Shown: positions 37,044-44,158 of the stretch, in pieces
Layout of the letters: each line of letters begins with the position of its first letter
Numbering within the stretch: position 1 is the first letter of the stretch
Assembly (NCBI RefSeq): GCF_018119395.1
Contig: NZ_JAGPWD010000027.1
Coordinates: 18,877-82,876 of the forward strand
Direction of reading: 5' to 3'
From: Massilia sp. ZL223
GTDB taxonomy: Bacteria; Pseudomonadota; Gammaproteobacteria; Burkholderiales; Burkholderiaceae_D
Length of the DNA: 64,000 nt
Notes under the pieces: model-generated
Seen by the model: the letters and a program-made list of their open reading frames with translations, nothing else
Told to the model about the DNA's origin: nothing
Database searches by the model: none
Position numbers and translations under genes: made by a program

Positions 37044-37406
37044 TCAGCCCTGGATCTTGCCGTCGGTGGCGCGCAGCATGCACTGCGACAGGCGGTCGAA
37101 ATGCTGGAGCGCCGCCTGGGTCAGCTCGATCTGTTTGCGCCGGGCGTCGTCGGTGTCGCTCAGCATGATCCAGCCCTTCTCGCGCATGGATTTCAGGCGC
37201 GCATGCACGGTGGCGGGCGCGCCCAGCTCGTGCTTGGCCATCATGTCGCGCACGGACAGGCGCAGCTGCTCCTGCTGGGCGCGCGCGACGATGGTGAGGA
37301 TGCGCTCCTCGAGCGGATCCAGTTCCGGCAGGGTCGGCAGTCCGCGTATTGCTTCGGTCAGTTGCAAAAAACGCAGATAAATATCGGCAGGACGTACCTT
37401 CTTCAT
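37044..37406 (-). CDS. Small winged-helix (MarR-like) regulator
   Basis: The ATG at 37406 gives 120 residues (MKKVRPADIYLRFLQLTEAI). The longer upstream frame is not supported. The region RLSVRDMMAKHELGAPATVHARLKSMREKGWIMLSDTDDARRKQIELT is a helix-turn-helix plus wing, with the DDxRRKxI wing typical of MarR-like proteins. It is shorter than standard MarR and lacks much of the dimerisation helices. It is convergent with the preceding CMD gene (13 bp gap) and divergent from a membrane protein gene. Confidence 0.75.
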   Translation of the reverse strand: MKKVRPADIYLRFLQLTEAIRGLPTLPELDPLEERILTIVARAQQEQLRLSVRDMMAKHELGAPATVHARLKSMREKGWIMLSDTDDARRKQIELTQAALQHFDRLSQCMLRATDGKIQG

Positions 37407-37503
37407 CAAATCTCGATTCCTGGTTGCAGCAGCACATCGACTTACGCTAAGCTCATAACCTGTATTCGGCAGGCATGTCATTTTACTCCAACGAAAAACA
37501 GGC

Positions 37504-38064
37504 ATGAGCCAACTGAAATTGAACCTTGCGATGATTGCCGCGACAATCGTGCTTTTCATCGCCACACTCGCACTGAACGAGCTGCTTTTCACCCGCCTGG
37601 AATTTGCCAGCGGCATCAACTGGATCTACCTGCCCGCCGGTGTCCGGCTGCTCTGCACCTTGCTCTTCGGCGGCGCCGGCGCGATCGGCCTGCTGCTGGT
37701 CTCGTGGGCGGTCTGCTTCCTGTATTTCTTCCCGGACGACATGATCCGTTCCTTCATCGGCGGCATCCTCGCGAGCGCGGCGCCCTACCTCGTATACCGC
37801 ATCATGCAGCGCCACTGGGGCCTGCTCGCCACCTTGCAGAACCTGACGCCGAAGCGCCTTCTGATCTGCTCGCTCGCCTTTTCCCTTGCCAGCCCTCTGC
37901 TGCATCACCTGTGGTTCGCCTTCGCCGAGCCTCAGCGGCCTCTGCTGTCGGGATTCCTGGTCATGGCCACCGGCGATTTCGTCGGCACCATGATTGTGCT
38001 CTACACGGCCAAATTCATCCTGATGCGCATTCCGGTGGGTGCCAGGAGCGGCGCCGGCCTGTAA
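37504..38064 (+). CDS. Integral membrane protein, MASE1-like
   Basis: This 186-residue protein has about five hydrophobic helices. The order ASGINWIYLPAGVRLLCTLLFGGAGAIG followed by a PDD-containing loop and LVYRIMQR resembles the MASE1 sensory membrane domain, here without any attached kinase or cyclase output. Its function is unknown; a free-standing sensor subunit is possible. It is divergent from the small wHTH gene, and its 3' end overlaps a minus-strand frame by 50 bp. Confidence 0.7.
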   Translation: MSQLKLNLAMIAATIVLFIATLALNELLFTRLEFASGINWIYLPAGVRLLCTLLFGGAGAIGLLLVSWAVCFLYFFPDDMIRSFIGGILASAAPYLVYRIMQRHWGLLATLQNLTPKRLLICSLAFSLASPLLHHLWFAFAEPQRPLLSGFLVMATGDFVGTMIVLYTAKFILMRIPVGARSGAGL

Positions 38065-38338
38065 GCAGGTCGACGTGCGCCAGTCCCAGCCGGGCCTGGG
38101 CGCGCAGCTCCAGCACCACGGGATCGTCCGGTTCCGGCCAGGCGTGCAGGATGATGGCCCGGAACATCCGCTCCTGGCGGAACAGCTCGCGCTGCTCGTC
38201 CGCGGCATTCCACGCCATCCTGCTTCCGCGGCGCACCCTGGACGCGAGCTGTTCGCAAGGCCCGTCGAGGTCCAGTTCGATGCCGTAGCAACGCGCCGAA
38301 ATCAGGTTGGCGTCGGTAATGCGATGAAGTGCGATCAT
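38015..38338 (-). CDS. Hypothetical 107-residue protein
   Basis: The frame MIALHRITDANLISARCYGI ... has a protein-like composition (helical, Arg/Glu-rich, QERMFRAIILHAWPEPDD) and fills a region with no better candidate. The ribosome site is weak, and the last 50 bp overlap the membrane protein gene convergently. No family is recognised and no membrane segment is present. It may be real but deserves caution. Confidence 0.45.
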   Translation of the reverse strand: MIALHRITDANLISARCYGIELDLDGPCEQLASRVRRGSRMAWNAADEQRELFRQERMFRAIILHAWPEPDDPVVLELRAQARLGLAHVDLLTGRRRSWHPPECASG

Positions 38339-38505
38339 CCGGGTTCAGCGTCTGCCAGCTAAAGTCTTTCAGGACTGCAAGCAGCGCGTTCACCACCGCG
38401 CACTGCTCACCGGTTACTGTGCATATACAACCAAAAGTGCTATGCTGCTCGCACTGCTCTAAATTATAGAGCAATACGGGCAACATGGACCATAAGGAAG
38501 CGGCC

Positions 38506-38739
38506 ATGACAGAGAGTTCTCCATGCGAGCGCCGGCGCGATCTGCACCGACAGGCCCTGATCGAGGTCGGCATTCGCTTGCAAAGACATTTCGGCGACGC
38601 CTATGCGGAACGCTACCTGGCGGACGTGAATATCCCGGACTTCACCATCCAGCGCATTCTTGCGCGCGGGGCGTTGCGCAAGCCTGCGGCGCCCCTGGGC
38701 ATGAACGAACCGCCGCCGGACGGTAATGACGGGCACTAG
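38506..38739 (+). CDS. Hypothetical 77-residue protein
   Basis: The start at 38506 (MTESSPCERRRDLHRQALIE) is favoured by AAGGAAG 6 nt upstream; an in-frame ATG at 38485 would add seven residues. The product is a small helical protein with GIRLQRHFGDAYAERYLADVNIPDFTIQRIL and a Pro/Gly tail. It resembles small conserved hypotheticals of Oxalobacteraceae, and no function is known. The 146 bp in front are AT-rich with TATA-like runs, consistent with a promoter. Confidence 0.6.
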   Translation: MTESSPCERRRDLHRQALIEVGIRLQRHFGDAYAERYLADVNIPDFTIQRILARGALRKPAAPLGMNEPPPDGNDGH

Positions 38740-38773
38740 GCGCCGCTTCTCTCTCAAGGAACGGAAAGGCCGC

Positions 38774-39475
38774 TTATTCGAACAGCGGCACGATGGCCAG
38801 CGGCGCGTTGTAGCTGATGAGCTGGGCGCGTTCGGCGGCGCCGAAGCGGTAGACGACGATCGGAAAATCGTCGTCGAGGTCGCCGATGAAGGCGGGACCG
38901 TGGGTCACCGGCAGGACCTGTTCTCCGCCATCCGGACGGCGCAGGCGCACCGCGGCCTCCGCCCCCTTCTTCGGGAACACCAGGCGCACGCCGGCGCACT
39001 GGCGCGAGCGCGCCGACGCATCGGCGTAGCGCGCGAAGCCCAGCGCCTGTTCGCAGGCGCTGCGCAGTTCGGCCACCTCGTAGGCGCCGTCGGCGCGCGG
39101 CGCCAGCGACACCCGTGGACGGATCGTGAAGCCGCCCAGGCGCCGGTTCGGGGCCAGCACCGCGTTCTCGTCGTAGGCGGCCTTGAGCAGCGGCAGCGTG
39201 CCGCGCCCGCTCGCGTCGAGCGGCAGGCTGGTCTGCACCGTCTTGCCGTTCAGGACCAGCTGCAGGCCCTCGCCCAGCACGCCCTTTTCCTTCGGCGCCA
39301 CCTGCAGATGGTTCTGCAGCAGGTTCTTGGCGCCGCCGTATTTGTCGAACAGCACCATGGTCCGGTAGGCGTCGCGGTAGCTCACCCATTCACCCGCGAG
39401 CGGCTGCGACTGCGCCGCGGCCGGGAGGGCCGTCAGGAGCAGGCAGGCGCATGCGGTGATGGAGGCGGATCGCAT
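38774..39475 (-). CDS. Secreted protein of unknown function, downstream of MipA
   Basis: This 233-residue protein has a signal peptide ending at PAAA-QSQ. The mature domain begins PLAGEWVSYRDAYRTMVLFDKYG and contains three Cys residues, with two (ACEQ, QCAG) likely paired. It starts 2 bp after the MipA stop, so the two are one operon and presumably work together in the envelope. No family is recognised. Confidence 0.75.
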   Translation of the reverse strand: MRSASITACACLLLTALPAAAQSQPLAGEWVSYRDAYRTMVLFDKYGGAKNLLQNHLQVAPKEKGVLGEGLQLVLNGKTVQTSLPLDASGRGTLPLLKAAYDENAVLAPNRRLGGFTIRPRVSLAPRADGAYEVAELRSACEQALGFARYADASARSRQCAGVRLVFPKKGAEAAVRLRRPDGGEQVLPVTHGPAFIGDLDDDFPIVVYRFGAAERAQLISYNAPLAIVPLFE

Positions 39476-39477
39476 GA

Positions 39478-40329
39478 TCAGAACCGGTAGGCAAGTGCGG
39501 TCGAAACCGTCAGGTGGTTGGGCCGCTCGACGAGCGGGCTGCGGCGTGCATCGCCCATCAGGCGCAGGACCTGGACATTGCTGGTCAGCATCCAGGAAGG
39601 CGTCAGCGCCCAGTTCCAGCGCACGCCGAGGCGCAGGTCCTTCAGGCCGCTGTCAGCGGTGTAGACGGCATTCCCGCTGGTGCGCGCCTGCGCCGGGCTG
39701 ACGCCGAAGTAGGACTGGTTGTAGGCGCGGTTCACGACCGTGGCGCCGGCGCTGAAGGACAGCGTGTGGTGCTGCGCGATCTGGGCGGCCAGGCGCTGGG
39801 CGCCCAGCTGCAGCTGGACGCCGTCGCGGTCGATGCCTGCGCCGTAGACCAGGCTGCTGGTGAAGCGCCACTGCGGCGCCAGGTAGTAATTGAAGAAGCC
39901 GCCCACCTGCAGGCGGGCGTCGATCTTGTCCATGCCCACCAGCGGATTGCCGCTGCTGCGCGAGAGCGGCTCCGGAATCAGGCTCGGCATCAGGGACGAA
40001 TTCTCGAAAGCGCCGATCTCGCCGCCGAGGCCGGATTCGTCGCGGCTGGCATGCAGTGTCAGCAAGGGACCGTACTCGACCGTTGGACGCTCGGACAAAT
40101 GCATGCCGGCGCTCATACCCGAAATGAAGAGGCCATGGCTCCATTGAACCTGGAGCAGGGGCAAGGCCGACACCTTCCTGCTATCCGCGCCTTCATACCG
40201 TGGCGCCGAGATCGCGCCCAGCCCGACATACATGTCGCGGCTGCCGTCGGGCATCGGGTTGGTGGTCGGCGTCTGCGCGCTTGCTGCGCTGCCCGAGACG
40301 GCCAGGACCAGGGCGAATAGCTTTTTCAT
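39478..40329 (-). CDS. MipA/OmpV-family outer-membrane protein
   Basis: This 283-residue precursor starts at ATG 40329 with signal MKKLFALVLAVSGSAASAQ. The mature part starts MYVGLGAISAPRYEGADSRK, the MipA/OmpV opening, and ends LTVSTALAYRF with the terminal Phe of outer-membrane barrels. MipA is a scaffold for murein hydrolases in E. coli; OmpV-like members form barrels of uncertain role. It may lie behind a transcription attenuator: a minus-strand terminator and a strong hairpin occur 147-215 bp upstream. Confidence 0.85.
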   Translation of the reverse strand: MKKLFALVLAVSGSAASAQTPTTNPMPDGSRDMYVGLGAISAPRYEGADSRKVSALPLLQVQWSHGLFISGMSAGMHLSERPTVEYGPLLTLHASRDESGLGGEIGAFENSSLMPSLIPEPLSRSSGNPLVGMDKIDARLQVGGFFNYYLAPQWRFTSSLVYGAGIDRDGVQLQLGAQRLAAQIAQHHTLSFSAGATVVNRAYNQSYFGVSPAQARTSGNAVYTADSGLKDLRLGVRWNWALTPSWMLTSNVQVLRLMGDARRSPLVERPNHLTVSTALAYRF

Positions 40330-40475
40330 GTTCACATCGTCGAAAAGTTCGGTAACCGCGTATTTTACGTCGAGCAAGCCGAACTCTCCCAGTTTGTTAC
40401 TTCAAAGTACCACACGTCTTCGACGAACTCCGCCGGCGCCTCGGGCTGCACGGTCACGACGTCCATCGGAACGAG

Positions 40476-40499
40476 GGCCGGGCGGGCTGCCGCCCGGCC
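40476..40499. other. Strong hairpin in the MipA leader region
   Basis: GGCCGGGCGG and CCGCCCGGCC are perfect 10-bp arms around a 4-nt loop, on the MipA side of the terminator at 40510-40543. Confidence 0.5.
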
Positions 40500-40509
40500 A
40501 CTCCTGAAT

Positions 40510-40543
40510 AAAAAAACCCACCGACACTCGCGCATCAGGTGGG
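40510..40543 (-). terminator. Minus-strand intrinsic terminator upstream of MipA
   Basis: On the minus strand CCCACC...GGTGGG (15-nt inner loop, further 2-bp pairing) is followed by seven T. No minus-strand gene precedes it nearby, so it ends either a leader transcript of MipA, a small RNA, or antisense RNA from the kinase side. Confidence 0.55.
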
Positions 40544-40625
40544 CAAACGGAAAACCTGGTATCCCTGATGAAGCATTATGGTAGACGGCCGTCCTTTTTT
40601 ATTCCCCCTCTAGATGTAGAGGAAT

Positions 40626-40643
40626 TGTCATCAATTTGTAAGG
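40626..40643 (+). promoter_or_regulatory. RstA-box-like direct repeat upstream of the kinase
   Basis: TGTCATCAATTTGTAAGG contains TGTCAT and TGTAAG 11 bp apart and is similar to the site before the RstA-like gene (TGTAATCAAATGTCAC). It lies 127 bp before the leader ORF. Confidence 0.4.
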
Positions 40644-40752
40644 GCAACTATTTGCTACCGAGCCGGCTTTGCCTGATTAGTTGCACTTGTGCCATCAATT
40701 TGCCGAGCCATTCACCTCGTTGCACCTGTACAATGCCGGGTGAGGAGAAGTT

Positions 40753-40803
40753 ATGAGTTTGGCAGCATTCCGAAACCGACAATCACACAGGACGGCACCG
40801 TGA
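40753..40803 (+). CDS. 16-residue leader ORF coupled to the RstB-like kinase
   Basis: An ATG preceded by GAGGAGAAG opens a 16-codon frame (MSLAAFRNRQSHRTAP). Its TGA stop at 40801-40803 overlaps the kinase GTG at 40800-40802 (GTGA). The strong ribosome site belongs to this short frame, not to the kinase, so the kinase could depend on translation of the leader. It could also be a chance frame, with the kinase using AGGACGG directly. Confidence 0.4.
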   Translation: MSLAAFRNRQSHRTAP

Positions 40804-42119
40804 ACCGGATTTTCTTCCGTTTCTTTGTGCTGGTCATGCTGTCGATCACGGCTGCCACCTTTGTCATCTATTTCGCATTCAGCCGCCTGTTCGGCGACCC
40901 GCTAGACGACATCGCGCGGAGCCAGGCCGCCGCCCAGATCTTTCTGCTGGAACAATACGTGGACCAGGCGCCGGCCGACGAGTGGCTGGCGCGCCTGAAC
41001 AAGGTGCGCGAAGTCTCCACGGTGCGCTACGACCTGATCCCCCTCGAGCAGGCCCGCGCGCAGCTGGGAAGCGGCCGCCGGGCCGCCCTGGACCGCGGCG
41101 AGATCGTGCTCGACCCGGCCCGCAAGGCCTTCTTCCGGCGCGTCGACCTGGAGGGCGAGCGCTACATCGGCAGCCACGAGGAAGTGCTGCACGCCCAGAA
41201 CCTGCCGATCGATATCGGCCAGGCGCTCAAGATGGAAGCCCTGCGCTACGTCATCGTCGCGATCGCCCTGCTGGTGCCGATCGCGCTATGGTCGCGCTCG
41301 CACTGGCAGGGCTTGCAGGCGCTGTCCAGCATGGCCGACGAGTTCGGCAGCGGCAAGCTGACGGTGCGCGCCCACATGAAATCCTCGGCCACCATCTATC
41401 CGCTGGCCGAACGCATCAACCACATGGCGGGCCGCATCGAGGACCTGCTGGAAGCCCAGCGCAGCCTGCTGAATTCGGTCTCGCACGAACTGCGCACGCC
41501 CATTGCGCGCCTGGAATTCGCGCTGGAACTGCTGGACGCGCGCGCCAAGGACCCGGACCTGAGCAAGCGCATCGCCGCCATGGAGGGCGACCTGGCGGAG
41601 CTCAACAACCTGGTCAGCGAACTACTCGACATGAGCAAGCTCGACAGCGCGCGTACGCTGCAGAGCGCCACCCTGTCGCTGGACGAGCTGCTCCACGAAT
41701 GCTGCGGCGCCCTGCCCCATGCCTCGGCCAAGCTCGACTGCGAGTTCGAATCCGGCCTGGGCGCCATCGAGGCCGACGGCCGCCTGCTGGGACGGGCGAT
41801 CGGCAACCTGCTGCGCAATGCCCAGAAGTACGCGGCCGCGCGCATCCTGTTGTCGGCGCGGCGGCGCGCGGACGGCGTCGAGATCGCCATCGACGACGAC
41901 GGTCCCGGCATTCCCGAGGAAGAGCGCGACAAGATCTTCGATCCATTCTACCGGCTCGACCGCAGCCGCGACCGCGCCACCGGCGGCTTCGGGCTCGGCC
42001 TGTCGATCGCGCAGAAGGCGGTGGCCCTGCACGGCGGCACGCTCAAGGTGGAAAGTTCGGCCCTGGGCGGGGCGCGCTTCGTCATCGCCCTGCCTGGCGG
42101 CAAGGGATTAAAGGAGTAA
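40800..42119 (+). CDS. Membrane sensor histidine kinase, RstB-like
   Basis: The GTG at 40800 gives 439 residues. A membrane helix at about 7-27, a periplasmic segment of about 110 residues, a second helix (ALRYVIVAIALLVPIALW), HAMP, HisKA with NSVSHELRTPIARL (His near 229), and an ATPase domain with NLLRNAQKYAA, DDGPGIPEEERDKIFDPFYR and GGFGLGLSIAQ follow in order. The LRYVIVAIALLVPIALWSRSHWQ segment after a short sensor and the DRSRDRATGGFGLG tail match RstB. The likely partner is the RstA-like regulator at 33.5 kb. It shares the GTGA overlap with the leader ORF. Confidence 0.92.
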   Translation: MNRIFFRFFVLVMLSITAATFVIYFAFSRLFGDPLDDIARSQAAAQIFLLEQYVDQAPADEWLARLNKVREVSTVRYDLIPLEQARAQLGSGRRAALDRGEIVLDPARKAFFRRVDLEGERYIGSHEEVLHAQNLPIDIGQALKMEALRYVIVAIALLVPIALWSRSHWQGLQALSSMADEFGSGKLTVRAHMKSSATIYPLAERINHMAGRIEDLLEAQRSLLNSVSHELRTPIARLEFALELLDARAKDPDLSKRIAAMEGDLAELNNLVSELLDMSKLDSARTLQSATLSLDELLHECCGALPHASAKLDCEFESGLGAIEADGRLLGRAIGNLLRNAQKYAAARILLSARRRADGVEIAIDDDGPGIPEEERDKIFDPFYRLDRSRDRATGGFGLGLSIAQKAVALHGGTLKVESSALGGARFVIALPGGKGLKE

Positions 42120-42163
42120 GCGGGAGGAAAAGGGTTGGCGGCGTGCCGCCAACTGGGGAAGGA

Positions 42164-42496
42164 TTACCGGCCGGAGTCTTCGGGCCGCGCGCGTACGTGC
42201 GTCACGCCGTACCACAGGTGTTCCCACCAGTGGTCGCGCGAGTGCACGGTAACGAGGCAGGCCTTGTCGATCCCGCCCTTGAAGAGGGGATCGGGGCACT
42301 TGTTGGTCAGCAGCGCGTAGCGCTGATTCTCGGCATGGACGAGCGCAATGGCGAGCCAGATGGCGACGAACGCGAAGAACGCCGCCAGCGACCACGCGAG
42401 GTGGTTGAAATTACTTGTCTCGAACAGCTCTTCCTCGCGAGGGCGTGAGCCCTCGTACATCTTCAGGACTTCGCGTTCGACATCGTCACTGCTCAT
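42164..42496 (-). CDS. Small membrane protein coupled to dsbA
   Basis: This 110-residue protein has an acidic N-terminal cytoplasmic part (MSSDDVEREVLKMYEG), one clear membrane helix (LAWSLAAFFAFVAIWLAIAL), and a periplasmic tail with two Cys (CPDPLFKGGIDKAC) and several Trp/His (HSRDHWWEHLWYGVTH). Its ATG overlaps the dsbA stop. The paired cysteines and the coupling suggest a DsbA substrate or partner. No family is recognised. Confidence 0.7.
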   Translation of the reverse strand: MSSDDVEREVLKMYEGSRPREEELFETSNFNHLAWSLAAFFAFVAIWLAIALVHAENQRYALLTNKCPDPLFKGGIDKACLVTVHSRDHWWEHLWYGVTHVRARPEDSGR

Positions 42497-43155
42497 TTCG
42501 TCTTGGCTGCCTTTGCTACGAGTGCGTCCATGACCTGTTCCGTGGCGGCGAGCGCCTGGTTCATGTTCTGAAGCTTGTTGGCCTCGCCCACGGTGGCCGG
42601 GGACAGCACGTATTTACCGTCGATCACGATCGTCGGGGTGCTGCTGACCTTATAGCCCTGCGCCACTTGCGGCAGGCGGCGCAGCTTGGTCTGCACGCCG
42701 AACGAATTCCATGCTTCCATGAATTTCGCCTTGTCCAGGCCGTTCTTGACGGCCCAGGCGGTGATGTCCTCATCCTTCATCAGGCGCTGGCGCTGCACGT
42801 GCACCGCCTGGAACACCTTGTGATGATACTCCTCCAGCTTGCCCATGGCTTCCAGCGTGAGGAACAGGTGCGCTTCCGGATCGGCCGGGCCCTGGAACGG
42901 CAGGTGGATGCGGCGCATGACGATGTTATCGCCCTGCTTCTTGATCCACTGGTTCAGCGTCGGTTCGAAGGCGTTGCATGCCGGGCAGTGGTAAGCGAAG
43001 AACTCGATGACCTCGACCTTCTTGCCCGTCGCCTGCACCGGTTGCGGCACCGACAGCGTGGTGTATTCGGCGCCGTTTTTCGGATCGGTCGGCGATGCGT
43101 TGGCGAACCCGGCGATCAGGCTGGCGGCAACGAGGGCAAAACGCAGAGAGCGCAT
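42493..43155 (-). CDS. dsbA: Periplasmic thiol:disulfide oxidase DsbA
   Basis: The ATG at 43155 with AAGGA upstream gives a 220-residue precursor with signal MRSLRFALVAASLIAGFANA. The active site EFFAYHCPACNAFEP is at about residues 47-61, followed by the helical insertion and the cis-Pro loop SSTPTIVIDGKYVL. DsbA introduces disulfides in exported proteins. The CxxC dipeptide is Pro-Ala instead of the classical Pro-His, which may shift its redox potential. Translation continues into the 110-residue membrane protein gene. Confidence 0.93.
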   Translation of the reverse strand: MRSLRFALVAASLIAGFANASPTDPKNGAEYTTLSVPQPVQATGKKVEVIEFFAYHCPACNAFEPTLNQWIKKQGDNIVMRRIHLPFQGPADPEAHLFLTLEAMGKLEEYHHKVFQAVHVQRQRLMKDEDITAWAVKNGLDKAKFMEAWNSFGVQTKLRRLPQVAQGYKVSSTPTIVIDGKYVLSPATVGEANKLQNMNQALAATEQVMDALVAKAAKTK

Positions 43156-43211
43156 AACTATCCTTCCACTAAAAGTGATTGAGCGAACGACCGCGAGATT
43201 ACCACTTTTTC

Positions 43212-43244
43212 GGCTCATCCAAGGAGGATGGAGCCCATCTTTTT
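43212..43244 (+). terminator. Hairpin with T-run between dsbA and the BtuF-like gene
   Basis: GGCTCATCC and GGATGGAGCC pair with one bulge around AAGGA and are followed on the plus strand by CATCTTTTT. Both flanking genes are on the minus strand, so its direction is odd. It may also serve as the end of the BtuF transcript. Confidence 0.35.
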
Positions 43245-43282
43245 GCATTTGCTTACCTCTTTAACGCTTCCTTAAGCCAGTG

Positions 43283-44158
43283 TTACCGCCGCTGGCGCGC
43301 GCTCTCGAGCTGCTCGCACAACTGGGCCGCGCCCTGCGCCGTGCGTGGTCCCGGGCGGCTCAGCAGGTCGCCGTCGACCGTGAACAGGTTGCCCCGCTTC
43401 ACTGCCGTCATGCCCTGGAAGGGCTTCCACAGCGCCAGGCCCGGATTGGCCGGGTCGTAGCGCTTGCCGGCCAGGATGGCTTCCGGATCGCGCTCCACCA
43501 CCGCCTCGACGCCCACCTGGGGCGCCACCACCTTGAGGGCGCCGAAGATATTGCGGCCGCCGCACAGGCGGATGATGTCGCTCGCGATCTGCTCGTCGTT
43601 GAGGGTGTACAGCGGCTGGTCCCAGACCTGGTAGAACACGGTCACCGGCGAACGCTTGCCGTAGCGTTCGCCCAGCGCGGCGATGCGCGCGCGGTAGCCG
43701 CCGGCCGCCGCCTGCGCGCTGGCCTCGGCGCCCAGCAGCACGCCCAGGCGCTCGATGCTGCTGGCCACCTGCTCCAGGCGCTTCGGTTCGCTGCGGAAGA
43801 TCGGCACGCCCAGGCTTTCGAGCTGGGCGATCTGGCGCGGGGTATTCCCGCTGTGCCAGACCACCAGCAGGTCGGGCTTGAGCGCCAGCACCCGCTCCAT
43901 GTCGATCTGGCTGTTGCTGCCGACGAGCGGCAGGCTGCGCGCGGCTTGCGGGTAGTCGCTGTAGTTCATCGCGCCCACCACCTTGCCGCCGCCGCCGGCC
44001 GCGAACAGCAGCTCGGTGACGTGGGGCGCCATCGAGATCACGCGCTGCGCCGGGCGCTCGAGCACGACCTTGCGGCCGGCGTCGTCGACCACGCTCACGG
44101 CGGCGTGGGCGCTGCCGGCCGCGAAGGCCAGCAGCGGCAGGAGGCGGGACTTCATCAT
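43283..44158 (-). CDS. Periplasmic cobalamin-binding protein (BtuF-like)
   Basis: This 291-residue protein starts at ATG 44158, overlapping the receptor stop (TGATG), with signal MMKSRLLPLLAFAAGSAHA. The domain RVISMAPHVTELLFAAGGGGKVVGA ... LVVWHSGNTPRQIAQLESLGVPIF is the class III periplasmic binding fold with a rigid linker helix. Haem, siderophore and B12 binders share it. The cobalamin riboswitch upstream of the operon makes vitamin B12 the likely ligand. The inner-membrane BtuCD genes are not in the window. Confidence 0.88.
   Translation of the reverse strand: MMKSRLLPLLAFAAGSAHAAVSVVDDAGRKVVLERPAQRVISMAPHVTELLFAAGGGGKVVGAMNYSDYPQAARSLPLVGSNSQIDMERVLALKPDLLVVWHSGNTPRQIAQLESLGVPIFRSEPKRLEQVASSIERLGVLLGAEASAQAAAGGYRARIAALGERYGKRSPVTVFYQVWDQPLYTLNDEQIASDIIRLCGGRNIFGALKVVAPQVGVEAVVERDPEAILAGKRYDPANPGLALWKPFQGMTAVKRGNLFTVDGDLLSRPGPRTAQGAAQLCEQLESARQRR

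Larger units (their letters stand above)
40330..40752. other. 423 bp divergent intergenic region between MipA and the RstB-like kinase
   Basis: This AT-richer gap holds a GC hairpin (40476-40499), a minus-strand intrinsic terminator (40510-40543), the repeated word CATCAATTTG at 40629 and 40693, the related words TTGCACTTGTGC (40681) and TTGCACCTGTAC (40720), a -10-like TACAAT (40729), and an RstA-box-like repeat at 40626. No gene is supported on either strand before the leader ORF at 40753. Confidence 0.6.

Noticed and set aside
38395..38440. LexA box near CTGTGCATATACAACC
   Set aside because: Only the left CTGT half matches; the right half does not fit CTGT-N8-ACAG.
40584..40600. Terminator at GACGGCCGTC followed by CTTTTTTA
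   Set aside because: The palindrome has no loop, so at most three base pairs could form around a tetraloop.
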